45,809 bases of DNA, taken from assembly GCF_014645375.1 (NCBI RefSeq), contig NZ_BMLT01000009.1, positions 204,104 to 249,912 of the forward strand, written 5' to 3'. The notes under the pieces were generated by a model. The model was not told where the DNA came from and ran no database searches. It saw only the letters and a program-made list of their open reading frames with translations. This DNA comes from Marinobacterium nitratireducens. GTDB lineage: Bacteria; Pseudomonadota; Gammaproteobacteria; Pseudomonadales; Balneatricaceae. The translations under genes were made by a program, and so were the position numbers. Below, one piece after another: positions 27,869 through 35,030 of this stretch; within the stretch, counting starts at the first letter, position 1; each line of letters starts with the position of its first letter.

Positions 27869-27889
27869 GTCAATACCATATATATTGAC
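27869..27889. promoter_or_regulatory. perfect 7-7-7 palindrome
   Basis: Arms GTCAATA and TATTGAC are perfect over seven bases around a seven-base AT-rich centre. This is the size and symmetry of an operator for a dimeric regulator of the GntR or LysR type. Confidence 0.55.
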
Positions 27890-28038
27890 GACTGTAGATT
27901 GATCTGGATAAGATGCCGTCAGACTTCGCGCATCACCCATTGCCCCTCAAGGCCGAGCGGTTCCCCGGGTGCTGCCGGTTTCGGGCCCGTTTTTGCGTTG
28001 CAAGGCGGGGTCGTTCCCACTTTTTCTGGAGAACAACA

Positions 28039-28893
28039 ATGATCAAGCTAGGGCTCATCGGGCAGTCGATCCAGCAATCCCGGGCTCCCTCCCTGCACCG
28101 GATGCTGGGTGAAATCTATGACCTGCCGCTCAGTTACGAGCTGCACGAACCGGCGGACGCCAGTCCCAAAGCCTTCGCCGAGACCCTGGCGCAGTTGCGT
28201 GAGCAGGGCTATCGCGGCACCAACGTCACCTTTCCGTACAAGCAGATCGCCGTCGCCCATGCCTCCACTGTGAACGGGGCGGTGTCGATGGTCGGCTCAA
28301 CCAATACGCTGGCATTCGACGGCTCGGTAAGTGCTTTCAACACCGATTACACCGGCTTTATCCGCGGATACCGGGGGCGGGTCGGGGATCTGCCGGCGGG
28401 TTCTGTTTTGCTCGTCGGTGCCGGCGGAGTGGGGCGGGCAATTGCCTTCGCGCTGTTCGAGCTCGGGGCCAGCGAGGTGAAGATCTTCGATCTCGATCAG
28501 GGCAGCGCGCAGTCGCTGGCCGACGCCCTGACCGCCACCGGCTTTAACGCCAGTGCTGTCGATCGCGCGGGGTTCGAGGCGGCGGCCCGGGTTGCCGACG
28601 GGCTGGTGAACTGCACCCCGGTCGGTCATTACAAGACGCCGGGCAGTCCCGTTCCGGCTGATCTGATCGGTGGTCAGCGCTGGGCCTTCGACGCGGTTTA
28701 TACACCGCTCGACACCGAATTTCTGATCCGGGCGCATGCGCAGGGCCTGCGCATTGTCTCAGGCTTCGATCTGTTCATTTACCAGGGGCTCGACGCTTTC
28801 GAGATCTTCACCGGTATCAAGGTCGAGGATCCGGCACCGGTGGTGACGCGCTTCAAGCAGGAGTTTGCGATCAGCAGCGATCTGGTCGACTGA
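28039..28893 (+). CDS. quinate/shikimate dehydrogenase, AroE family, catabolic type
   Basis: An AroE-fold oxidoreductase of 284 residues. ATG 28039 with GGAGAA upstream gives the family start. Catalytic Lys68 (NVTFPYKQ) and Asp103 (FNTDYTGF) and the cofactor loop GAGGVGRA (128-135) are present. Where biosynthetic shikimate dehydrogenases read SKS, this protein has Ser14-Arg15-Ala16 (QSRAPSLH), close to the SRTP of NAD-dependent quinate/shikimate dehydrogenases such as QsuD. The segment NCTPVGHYKTPG also fits that class. It would oxidise quinate or shikimate to the 3-dehydro compounds for AroQ and QuiC. It is divergent from dctPQM-aroQ. Confidence 0.88.
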   Translation: MIKLGLIGQSIQQSRAPSLHRMLGEIYDLPLSYELHEPADASPKAFAETLAQLREQGYRGTNVTFPYKQIAVAHASTVNGAVSMVGSTNTLAFDGSVSAFNTDYTGFIRGYRGRVGDLPAGSVLLVGAGGVGRAIAFALFELGASEVKIFDLDQGSAQSLADALTATGFNASAVDRAGFEAAARVADGLVNCTPVGHYKTPGSPVPADLIGGQRWAFDAVYTPLDTEFLIRAHAQGLRIVSGFDLFIYQGLDAFEIFTGIKVEDPAPVVTRFKQEFAISSDLVD

Positions 28894-28910
28894 GATAGAA
28901 GTGAAAGGGT

Positions 28911-28943
28911 GGCGCGTAACGCGTCACCTGTCACCCGTGATGC
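28911..28943. repeat. GCGTCACC-type short repeat
   Basis: A string of GCGTAAC, GCGTCACC, TGTCACCC and GTGATGC units. The same kind of string occurs at 36075-36115, and a short weaker one at 9304-9330. All three lie just after or between genes. Confidence 0.5.
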
Positions 28944-28987
28944 ATATCACCCTGTCTGCCTGTTGGTGTAACATTGGGTGAATTACG

Positions 28988-29002
28988 AATAAGCCTATAT
29001 TT
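28988..29002 (+). promoter_or_regulatory. motif AATAAGCCTATATTT upstream of the GntR gene
   Basis: Third relative of the 15-base motif, one base inserted, ending 12 bases before the GntR start. TATATT here, with TTGGGT 17 bases before it, could also simply be the core promoter; both readings can hold together if the regulator represses itself. Confidence 0.4.
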
Positions 29003-29014
29003 CAGAGTCCCGTC

Positions 29015-29680
29015 ATGAATACCGCCATAGACCGCAAGCTGGTCGGCCAGACCGCGTACGAAAGCCTTCGCAACGATATCGTCGCCGGTCATCTGCAGCC
29101 GGGACAGAAGCTCAAGCTCAACGAGTTGCGCACCCGCTACGGCGCCAGCGTCAATACCCTGCGCGAGACGCTGATGCGCCTGGTGTCCGATGGCTTCGTC
29201 TCCTTCGAAGATCAGAAGGGGTTTCGCGTGATACCGGTATCGAAGGATGATCTGGCGGAGCTGGTGGAGTTGCGGGTTGTTCTCGAAACGCTGGGGCTGC
29301 GCAAATCGATGGCCAACAGCGCCAGCAGCATGGACTGGAAGTCCCGTCTACTCAGTGCGCATTACCGCCTGACCTGCATGGAGCGGCTGATGATGGAAGA
29401 CGAAGTGGCCCACGCGCAGGACTGGGAAAAGGCCGACCGCGAGTTCCACATGACGATCGTCTCGAACTGCGGCTCGAAACAGCTGATGCGCTACCACGCC
29501 TCGGTCATCGAGCTGTTCATGCGCTATCAGGTGCTGGCGTTGCCCAAACGGCCGTTCCGCGGTCGCGACAGCATCAATGACCATCAGCAGCTGCTTGATC
29601 TGATAATGAAGGACGATCAGTCGGGCGCCGAGGCCTTGCTTGTCGAGCATATCGGCAACGGGCGCGATATGCCGCTCTGA
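29015..29680 (+). CDS. GntR-family regulator with FCD domain
   Basis: A repressor or activator of 221 residues: a winged helix-turn-helix at about 10-78 (AYESLRNDIVAGHLQPGQKL, ASVNTLRETLMRLVSDGFV) and an all-helical FCD ligand domain (LVELRVVLETLGLRK, ADREFHMTIVSNCGS). FCD regulators usually sense small organic acids. Position next to the quinate/shikimate dehydrogenase suggests it controls the quinate genes. Confidence 0.9.
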   Translation: MNTAIDRKLVGQTAYESLRNDIVAGHLQPGQKLKLNELRTRYGASVNTLRETLMRLVSDGFVSFEDQKGFRVIPVSKDDLAELVELRVVLETLGLRKSMANSASSMDWKSRLLSAHYRLTCMERLMMEDEVAHAQDWEKADREFHMTIVSNCGSKQLMRYHASVIELFMRYQVLALPKRPFRGRDSINDHQQLLDLIMKDDQSGAEALLVEHIGNGRDMPL

Positions 29681-29698
29681 TCGGCCGCCTGTCGAGCG

Positions 29699-29872
29699 TG
29701 GCAAGCGGGGAGCCCGGCAGGGCGCCTTGAGGAGTTCGAGCGTGCCACAACTCCGGCGCAGTTCGCTCCGCTCAGTGCGCCCTACGTTAAAAAGAGTCCC
29801 GAGAGCTGATAGGTATTCTCTGTGGCAAGCGGGGAACTCGGTAGGGCACCTTGAGTGAAACGAAACGTGCCA
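29699..29872. repeat. duplicated intergenic hairpin
   Basis: Two related 50-base units (29699-29748 and 29822-29872) begin GTGGCAAGCGGGGA and end CGTGCCAC, so each can fold on itself. The stretch 29681-29962 otherwise holds no gene and separates convergent genes. Confidence 0.7.
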
Positions 29873-29962
29873 CATATCCGGCGCCTCGAAGCGATGTGCA
29901 CACTGCGTCTCTTCCCCCGTTGAATCCGCGGGGTATCAGTCAGCGCGACGCGTCGTCATGTT

Positions 29963-30898
29963 CTAAAGCACCAGCGCCAGGGTTACGCTGATGGCGATGA
30001 AGGACAGCACCGTGGTGGCCAGCAGGATGCTGGAACAGAGCTCCCGGTATCCGTAATTCCCGCCAACGATCGGGTAGACGCTCATCATCGGCATGGACGC
30101 CATCAGGATGGCGGCCGCTTTGAGCTGGGGGTCCATGCCGGGCACCAGCATGACCATCAGTGCGACGAGAAGCGGGTGCAGGATCAGCTTGCCGGCCGCA
30201 ACTGTGCCGATTTCGGTCAGGTTGCCGCGCAGGCGGCTGCTCACCAGCGAGCCGCCTACCACGAACAGCGCGATGCTCGCCGAAGTGCGCGCCAGCATCT
30301 CCAGGCTCTGCTCCACCGGGCCCGGCAGTTGCAGTTCCAGCGCCGACAGCGTGATGCCGGCGGCGATGGCGATGATCAGCGGATTTCGGATTACCCGGAC
30401 AAGGACGCCCTTCCAGGCCTCGGCGAGAGACATTCCGTTGCTGCGGCCGATGCTGTACTCGATCGTGACCAGCGCCAGCGGCACGACGATCATGTTTTCG
30501 ATGATCAGGCACATCGCGAAGGCGTTGGTCGGAGGATGCTCGAACGTGAGCAACAGCACCGGATAGCCGAAGAAGGCGCTGTTGGAGATCGACATGCCGA
30601 GGGCCTTGACCCCGCTGCCGGTCAGGTTGTCGTGCAGCAAATGCTTGCTGATCAGGATGCCGAGCACCAGGGCGATGATCGAGGCGCTGCCGTAGACCAG
30701 CATGTAGGCCGGATCGATAACGCTGGCGAATTCCATTTTCCCCAGGGTGCTGATGATCAGGGCCGGGAGGGCGAAATACAACACGAAGTGGCCGAGGCCC
30801 GGGATCGCTTCCTGAGGCATCAGCGCGGTTTTGACCGCCGTGAAACCGAGGGCGATGAGCAGGAAAATGGGGGCCGTCGTGGTCAGGACCTCGAGCAT
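29963..30898 (-). CDS. AEC-family (auxin efflux carrier-like) transporter
   Basis: A membrane protein of 311 residues with about ten hydrophobic segments. The typical AEC halves are visible, with NSAFFGYPVLLL in the first and SLVSSRLRGNLTEIG / MASMPMMSVYPIVGG in the second. Relatives carry malonate, malate and other organic acids. In this island it may export or import an aromatic acid or pathway intermediate; that is inferred from position only. Convergent with the GntR gene and downstream of the LysR gene on the same strand. Confidence 0.85.
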   Translation of the reverse strand: MLEVLTTTAPIFLLIALGFTAVKTALMPQEAIPGLGHFVLYFALPALIISTLGKMEFASVIDPAYMLVYGSASIIALVLGILISKHLLHDNLTGSGVKALGMSISNSAFFGYPVLLLTFEHPPTNAFAMCLIIENMIVVPLALVTIEYSIGRSNGMSLAEAWKGVLVRVIRNPLIIAIAAGITLSALELQLPGPVEQSLEMLARTSASIALFVVGGSLVSSRLRGNLTEIGTVAAGKLILHPLLVALMVMLVPGMDPQLKAAAILMASMPMMSVYPIVGGNYGYRELCSSILLATTVLSFIAISVTLALVL

Positions 30899-31043
30899 CT
30901 TTTCTCTCCGTGATTCGTCTGGCGGCCTGCAGCTCGGGCCGGGGAAGGCAACAGCACCGCAGCTGGACTGTTCCGTATCGCTATTCTGAAGCCCCGGGCA
31001 GGGATGTAAATTGACTTTTCCCCCGGGTGTTATATCGCTTTTC

Positions 31044-31967
31044 CTATGACATGCCGTGGTGATCGGCGGCTTCGCGGATTGCGTTCATCAGCAGTTGCAG
31101 CATCGGGGTCGGCGTGGCATCGGCGCGGGTGGTCAGCCCGACGGGGCCCTGGGTGTCGACGGTGTCGATGGGCAGTTCGACGAATTCACCGGTCGACAGC
31201 TCATGCGCCACGACGCCGCGGGAGATGAGCCAGATGGCGTCGGTCTGGCGGATATATTCCTTGCCGAAGGAGTCGGAGATGGTTTCGACGGAATCCTTCG
31301 GTGTGGCGGTGCCCAGGGCCAGCAGCAGTCGCTCGATGGCCGGCGCTACCGCCGACTCGGGTGACGGGCGCAGCATGGTGTAGTCGCTGATCGCGGCAAT
31401 GTTGAGGGCGCCATCGCGTGCCAGTGGATGTCGATTGCGAACCACGAAGGCGACGCGCTCGGAAAACAGGTATTGGAACGCCAGGCCGGACATCAGATCG
31501 ACCGCGCCGAGGCGGCCTACCACCAGGTCCAGGGCGCCGACGCGCAGCTGGTTGAGAAGCTGGCTGTTCGGGCCCGAAACCAGGTTGAGGGTCACCCCCA
31601 GGTCGCTGTCGTACAACGACTTGACCGCATGGGGCATGATGCTGGTTGCGACAGTTGGCAGTACGCCGACGCTAAGGCGGGTCTTGCCCTTCTGGCGGGC
31701 CTGGGCAATGCTGTCGGCGCCTTCGCGCAATGCCGCGACACTGGCGCTGGCGTACTTGAGAAACACCTCGCCGAACTGGGTCAGTTCCACGCCTTTCTTG
31801 CTGCGCTCGAGCAGGCGGACGCCCAGCATCTCCTCCAGTTCCTTGAGTTTCTTCGAGACCGCCGGTTGTGTCAGCGCCAGCATATCCGCGGCGCGCCCGA
31901 CGCTGCCCTGGCGCGCGACTTCCAGGAAACACTGTAGATGGCGGTATTTGATGCGATTCTCTAGCAT
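31044..31967 (-). CDS. LysR-family regulator, PcaQ-like
   Basis: A regulator of 307 residues starting MLENRIKYRHLQCFLEV, very close to the opening of PcaQ/GalR-type LysR proteins (RVKFRHLQCFLEV). The helix-turn-helix spans about 6-65 (GSVGRAADMLALTQPAVSKK) and the effector domain follows. ATG 31967 with GGAA upstream is preferred to a TTG four codons earlier. It is divergent from quiC and most likely controls quiC, perhaps with protocatechuate or a precursor as effector. Confidence 0.88.
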   Translation of the reverse strand: MLENRIKYRHLQCFLEVARQGSVGRAADMLALTQPAVSKKLKELEEMLGVRLLERSKKGVELTQFGEVFLKYASASVAALREGADSIAQARQKGKTRLSVGVLPTVATSIMPHAVKSLYDSDLGVTLNLVSGPNSQLLNQLRVGALDLVVGRLGAVDLMSGLAFQYLFSERVAFVVRNRHPLARDGALNIAAISDYTMLRPSPESAVAPAIERLLLALGTATPKDSVETISDSFGKEYIRQTDAIWLISRGVVAHELSTGEFVELPIDTVDTQGPVGLTTRADATPTPMLQLLMNAIREAADHHGMS

Positions 31968-32012
31968 GGGGTGTTCCAATAAATAAAGGGTACTTTCTGC
32001 AACGTTGATCGC

Positions 32013-32028
32013 ATAACCAATTCGATAA
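32013..32028. promoter_or_regulatory. PcaQ-like binding site
   Basis: ATAACCAATTCGATAA fits the published PcaQ pattern ATAACC-N4-GGTTAA in ten of twelve fixed bases and lies between the LysR gene and quiC. The remaining spacer (31968-32205) is AT-rich and shows no gene. Confidence 0.5.
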
Positions 32029-32205
32029 ATTATAAGCCTTTGATATCGGATAGTATATTGCTAACGATATATAAACGCCTCCAATATTCATTTCCAACTC
32101 GCCGTCAGCGGGTCTAATGTTAATGCCCTAGTCTAGGTTTAGTGTGCCTTGGCGGCTCGGTTCGAGCGCCGGCGCGATGCAACAAGCAACAATGGGATGC
32201 AGCAC

Positions 32206-34047
32206 ATGAAAACGGCACTGGCCACGGTCACCATCTCCGGAACCCTGCGCGAAAAGCTACTGGCTGCGGCGAGGGCCGGGTTCGACGGTATCGAAATCTT
32301 CGAAAACGATCTGACCCAGTTCGACGGCACGCCGGCCCAGGTGCGCCGCATGGCGGAGGATCTCGGGCTCGAAATCATCGCGCTGCAACCCTTCCGGGAT
32401 TTCGAGGCGATGCCGGAGCCCTGGCGCAAGCAGAACTTCTACCGTGCGCAGCGTAAATTCGAACTGATGCACGAGCTCGGCACGAAGCGCATGCTGATCT
32501 GCAGCAATGTCTCGCCGCATGTGATCGACGATCGTGCGCGGGCGGCGGCGGATCTCAATGAGCTGGCGGAGCTGGCGCGGGGCGAGGGCTTCATGCTGGG
32601 CTACGAGGCGCTGGCCTGGGGCCGCTATGTGGCGGACTACGATGTCGCCTGGGATATTGTCCGGCGCGCCGATCACGACAATCTCGGCATCGTGCTGGAC
32701 AGCTTTCATATGTTCGCCCGCGGCAATACGCTGGACTGTCTTCGCAACGAGATCCCGATCGAGAAGATCGCGCTGGTGCAGGTGGCCGATGCGCCGCGTC
32801 TGCAGATGGAGGTGCTGCACTACAGCCGCCACTTCCGCTGCTTCCCCGGCCAGGGCGACCTGCCGGTGGTGGAGTTCGTGCAGTGTCTCAAGGACAAGGG
32901 CTTCAAGGATTATCTGTCGCACGAGATCTTCAACGACGAATTCCGGTCATCGTCACCGCTGGAGAAGGCGGTCGACGGCATGCGTTCGCTGATCTGGCTG
33001 GACGATCAGACCCGGCAGCAGTCGGAGGCGCCTGAAATCACCGACGTCGAATTCATCGAGTTCGCCGTCGAGGGCGACAGCGGCGAGGAGCTGATCGGCC
33101 TGCTGCAGCGACTCGGCTTCCGGGAAACCCACCGGCACCGCTCCAAGAATGTCAGTCTTATGCGCCAGGGCGATATCAATCTGGTGCTGAACCGCGAGCC
33201 GCAAAGTCAGGCCCACGAGCATTACCAGTCCCATGGCGTTTCGGTTTGCGCGCTGGCATTCGCCACCACAGACCTGGCGCAGACGCTGGACCGGACCGAA
33301 CGCTACCGCAGCAGCCGCTTCGCCAACCAGGCGGGCCCCGGCGAGCTGAATATTCCGGCTATCCGCGGCATCGGTGACAGCCTGGTCTATTTTGTCGAGC
33401 GGCGCGGCAGGTTCCGCTTTTTCGACATCGACTTCGTGCCGACCGAACCGTCGGCGTCGCCGGATGCAGGCCTTAAGTGCATCGACCATGTTGGCCAGAC
33501 CGTATCCAATACCGATTTTCTTTCCGCGGCGTTCTTCTACAAGTCGCTGTTCGGCTTCGATATCGAAGCCAGTACCGATCTTCCGGATATCTATGGCCTG
33601 GTGGTCAGCCGCGTTGCGGTCAGTCCCAATGGCCGGGTACGCATTCCGATCAATATGACCGCGGCCCGCGAAGCGTCGGCACAGCGCTTTATCAGCAAGT
33701 CGAAGGGCTCGGGAGTGCAGCAGATCGCCTTCGGTTGCGATGATATTTTCGCCGCCGCCGAGGCGGTCGGCGCCGACAATATGCTGCCGATACCCGACAA
33801 CTACTACCGCGACCTCGATGCCCGCTTCGCGCTGGCGCCCGAGCTTCTCGAGCGTCTGCAGCGCCTGAACGTGCTCTACGATCGCAACGAAGACGGCGAG
33901 TTCTTCAACTTCTATACCCGCGAGGTACACGGCGTCTTCTTCGAGGTGGTGCAGCGTGTCGGCGATTATGGTCGCTATGGCGAAGCCAATGCCCATATCC
34001 GTCTGGCCGCACAGGCGCGTGAGTACCGCCGTGAGGGCGATTTGTAG
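32206..34047 (+). CDS. quiC: 3-dehydroshikimate dehydratase with HPPD-like C-terminal domain
   Basis: A two-domain protein of 613 residues producing protocatechuate from 3-dehydroshikimate. Residues 1-280 form a TIM barrel of the sugar-isomerase fold; Glu134, Asp165 and Glu240 (GYEALAWG, VLDSFH, LSHEIFND), plus probably Gln192, hold the metal. Residues 290-613 resemble 4-hydroxyphenylpyruvate dioxygenase. Of its three iron ligands, His428 (CIDHVG) and Glu580 (GVFFEVVQ) are present, but the middle His is Gln506 (GVQQIAF). The C-terminal domain is therefore probably not a working dioxygenase. ATG 32206 gives the family start; the ribosome site is weak. A REP element overlaps its stop. Confidence 0.93.
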   Translation: MKTALATVTISGTLREKLLAAARAGFDGIEIFENDLTQFDGTPAQVRRMAEDLGLEIIALQPFRDFEAMPEPWRKQNFYRAQRKFELMHELGTKRMLICSNVSPHVIDDRARAAADLNELAELARGEGFMLGYEALAWGRYVADYDVAWDIVRRADHDNLGIVLDSFHMFARGNTLDCLRNEIPIEKIALVQVADAPRLQMEVLHYSRHFRCFPGQGDLPVVEFVQCLKDKGFKDYLSHEIFNDEFRSSSPLEKAVDGMRSLIWLDDQTRQQSEAPEITDVEFIEFAVEGDSGEELIGLLQRLGFRETHRHRSKNVSLMRQGDINLVLNREPQSQAHEHYQSHGVSVCALAFATTDLAQTLDRTERYRSSRFANQAGPGELNIPAIRGIGDSLVYFVERRGRFRFFDIDFVPTEPSASPDAGLKCIDHVGQTVSNTDFLSAAFFYKSLFGFDIEASTDLPDIYGLVVSRVAVSPNGRVRIPINMTAAREASAQRFISKSKGSGVQQIAFGCDDIFAAAEAVGADNMLPIPDNYYRDLDARFALAPELLERLQRLNVLYDRNEDGEFFNFYTREVHGVFFEVVQRVGDYGRYGEANAHIRLAAQAREYRREGDL

Positions 34048-34270
34048 GACCGGTGCTCTCGCCGGGAACGGGCGCCGCACAGATAGGCCGGTAGAATTCG
34101 CGACGGGGCGTCGCTCCCACGAGGGCTGTAGGACCGGCGCCACGCCGGGAGCGGGTGTCGCACGGATAGGTCGGTAGAATTCGCGATGGGGCGTCGCTCC
34201 CACGAGGGCTGTAGGAGCGGCGCCACGCCGGAAATGGGTGTTGTAGGACCGGCGCCCTCGCCGGGAACCT
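34043..34270. repeat. REP cluster between quiC and the convergent gene
   Basis: Units beginning TGTAGGAC/TGTAGGAGC at 34043, 34127, 34210 and 34242 (period 83-84 for the first three) alternate with inverse elements TTCGCGACGGGGCGTCGCTCC. The first unit overlaps the quiC stop codon and the last abuts the stop of the gene at 34271. The cluster fills the whole gap. Confidence 0.85.
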
Positions 34271-34831
34271 TCAATGCCTTATCGAGTTCTCGACGAGAAT
34301 ATTGCTCAGCTTGCGTACCACCCGGGCCAGATCCCGGGCCAGGTTCAGCGTCATGATGCCGAAGTCGAACGGGTGCTTTTCATGCAGTTCGGCAAAGAGG
34401 GCGGAGGTTATCTCGAGCACGATGCTGTCTTCGCGAGCCACCGCTCTGCCAACATGCTCGTGTAGCGCGATCATCGCGACGAAGCCGACTTCGCCGCCGG
34501 GCAGCGCGGTGCGGGTGTAGGCATAGTCGCCCTGGTGTTGCTTGTAGAAATCGACCGCTCCCTGGCAGACGATGAAGAAGCTGTCGCCGGGGTCGCCGTA
34601 GGCGAATATTTCCTCGCCTTCGCCCACCCGGAATATCTTGCCATTTTCCAGCAGAAAGGCGATCGCGCCCTGGGATATGGCGCCGAAGATAGAGCCGCTC
34701 TGCAGCCAGTCGGGATGCAGTTGCTCGCCTATTACACTTTGGGATAGCGGTTCCACGTTGTCGCTCTTCTTGTCTTGTCCCGGTTTGGTGGTCTGCTGTT
34801 GCCGACCGCTTGTCTTGGGCATATCGTGCAT
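34271..34831 (-). CDS. stand-alone cyclic-nucleotide-binding-domain protein, paralogue
   Basis: A protein of 186 residues. A polar, disordered start (about 1-35, rich in Gln and Lys) leads to a cNMP-binding barrel (VGEGEEIFAYGDPGDSFFIV, GGEVGFVAMIALHEHVGRAVA) and a helix (MTLNLARDLARVVRKLSNIL). It is clearly related to the protein at 16742, including GFVxMIALHxxxGRA and LNLARDxAR, and likewise lacks a DNA-binding domain. Located between quiC and the ligC operon, but facing quiC. Ligand unknown. Confidence 0.75.
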   Translation of the reverse strand: MHDMPKTSGRQQQTTKPGQDKKSDNVEPLSQSVIGEQLHPDWLQSGSIFGAISQGAIAFLLENGKIFRVGEGEEIFAYGDPGDSFFIVCQGAVDFYKQHQGDYAYTRTALPGGEVGFVAMIALHEHVGRAVAREDSIVLEITSALFAELHEKHPFDFGIMTLNLARDLARVVRKLSNILVENSIRH

Positions 34832-34989
34832 CGGGGTGAAGCGTAACAGCAGGCGACCGGCAAACGGTTTCCGGTAAATCCCGAAAACCCTTGATTACCA
34901 CTTTAACAATAGCCTGATTATGGCTGTTGTGGCGATTGTTGTGACGGGAAACGTCGAGCGGGATCGGGAGCGGGGCACTCAGGAAGTGA

Positions 34990-35014
34990 ACGTCCCGCCG
35001 TTGCGGCAGGACGT
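34990..35014. terminator. hairpin after the aldo/keto reductase gene
   Basis: ACGTCC / GGACGT outer arms with an inner GCC / GGC, placed just downstream of the stop of the minus-strand operon 38018-35031. No T-run is seen, so termination is only likely. Confidence 0.4.
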
Positions 35015-35030
35015 CCGTGCAGCCGGCTTC

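Larger units (their letters stand above)
27381..28038. promoter_or_regulatory. control region between dctP and the quinate dehydrogenase gene
   Basis: A 658-base gene-free region that must hold both divergent promoters. It has two AT-rich blocks (about 27477-27535 and 27841-27900). Each has a copy of AATAACCTATATTTT and an inverted repeat based on the ATTGA/TCAAT pair. The part between (27540-27840) shows no feature. Confidence 0.6.
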
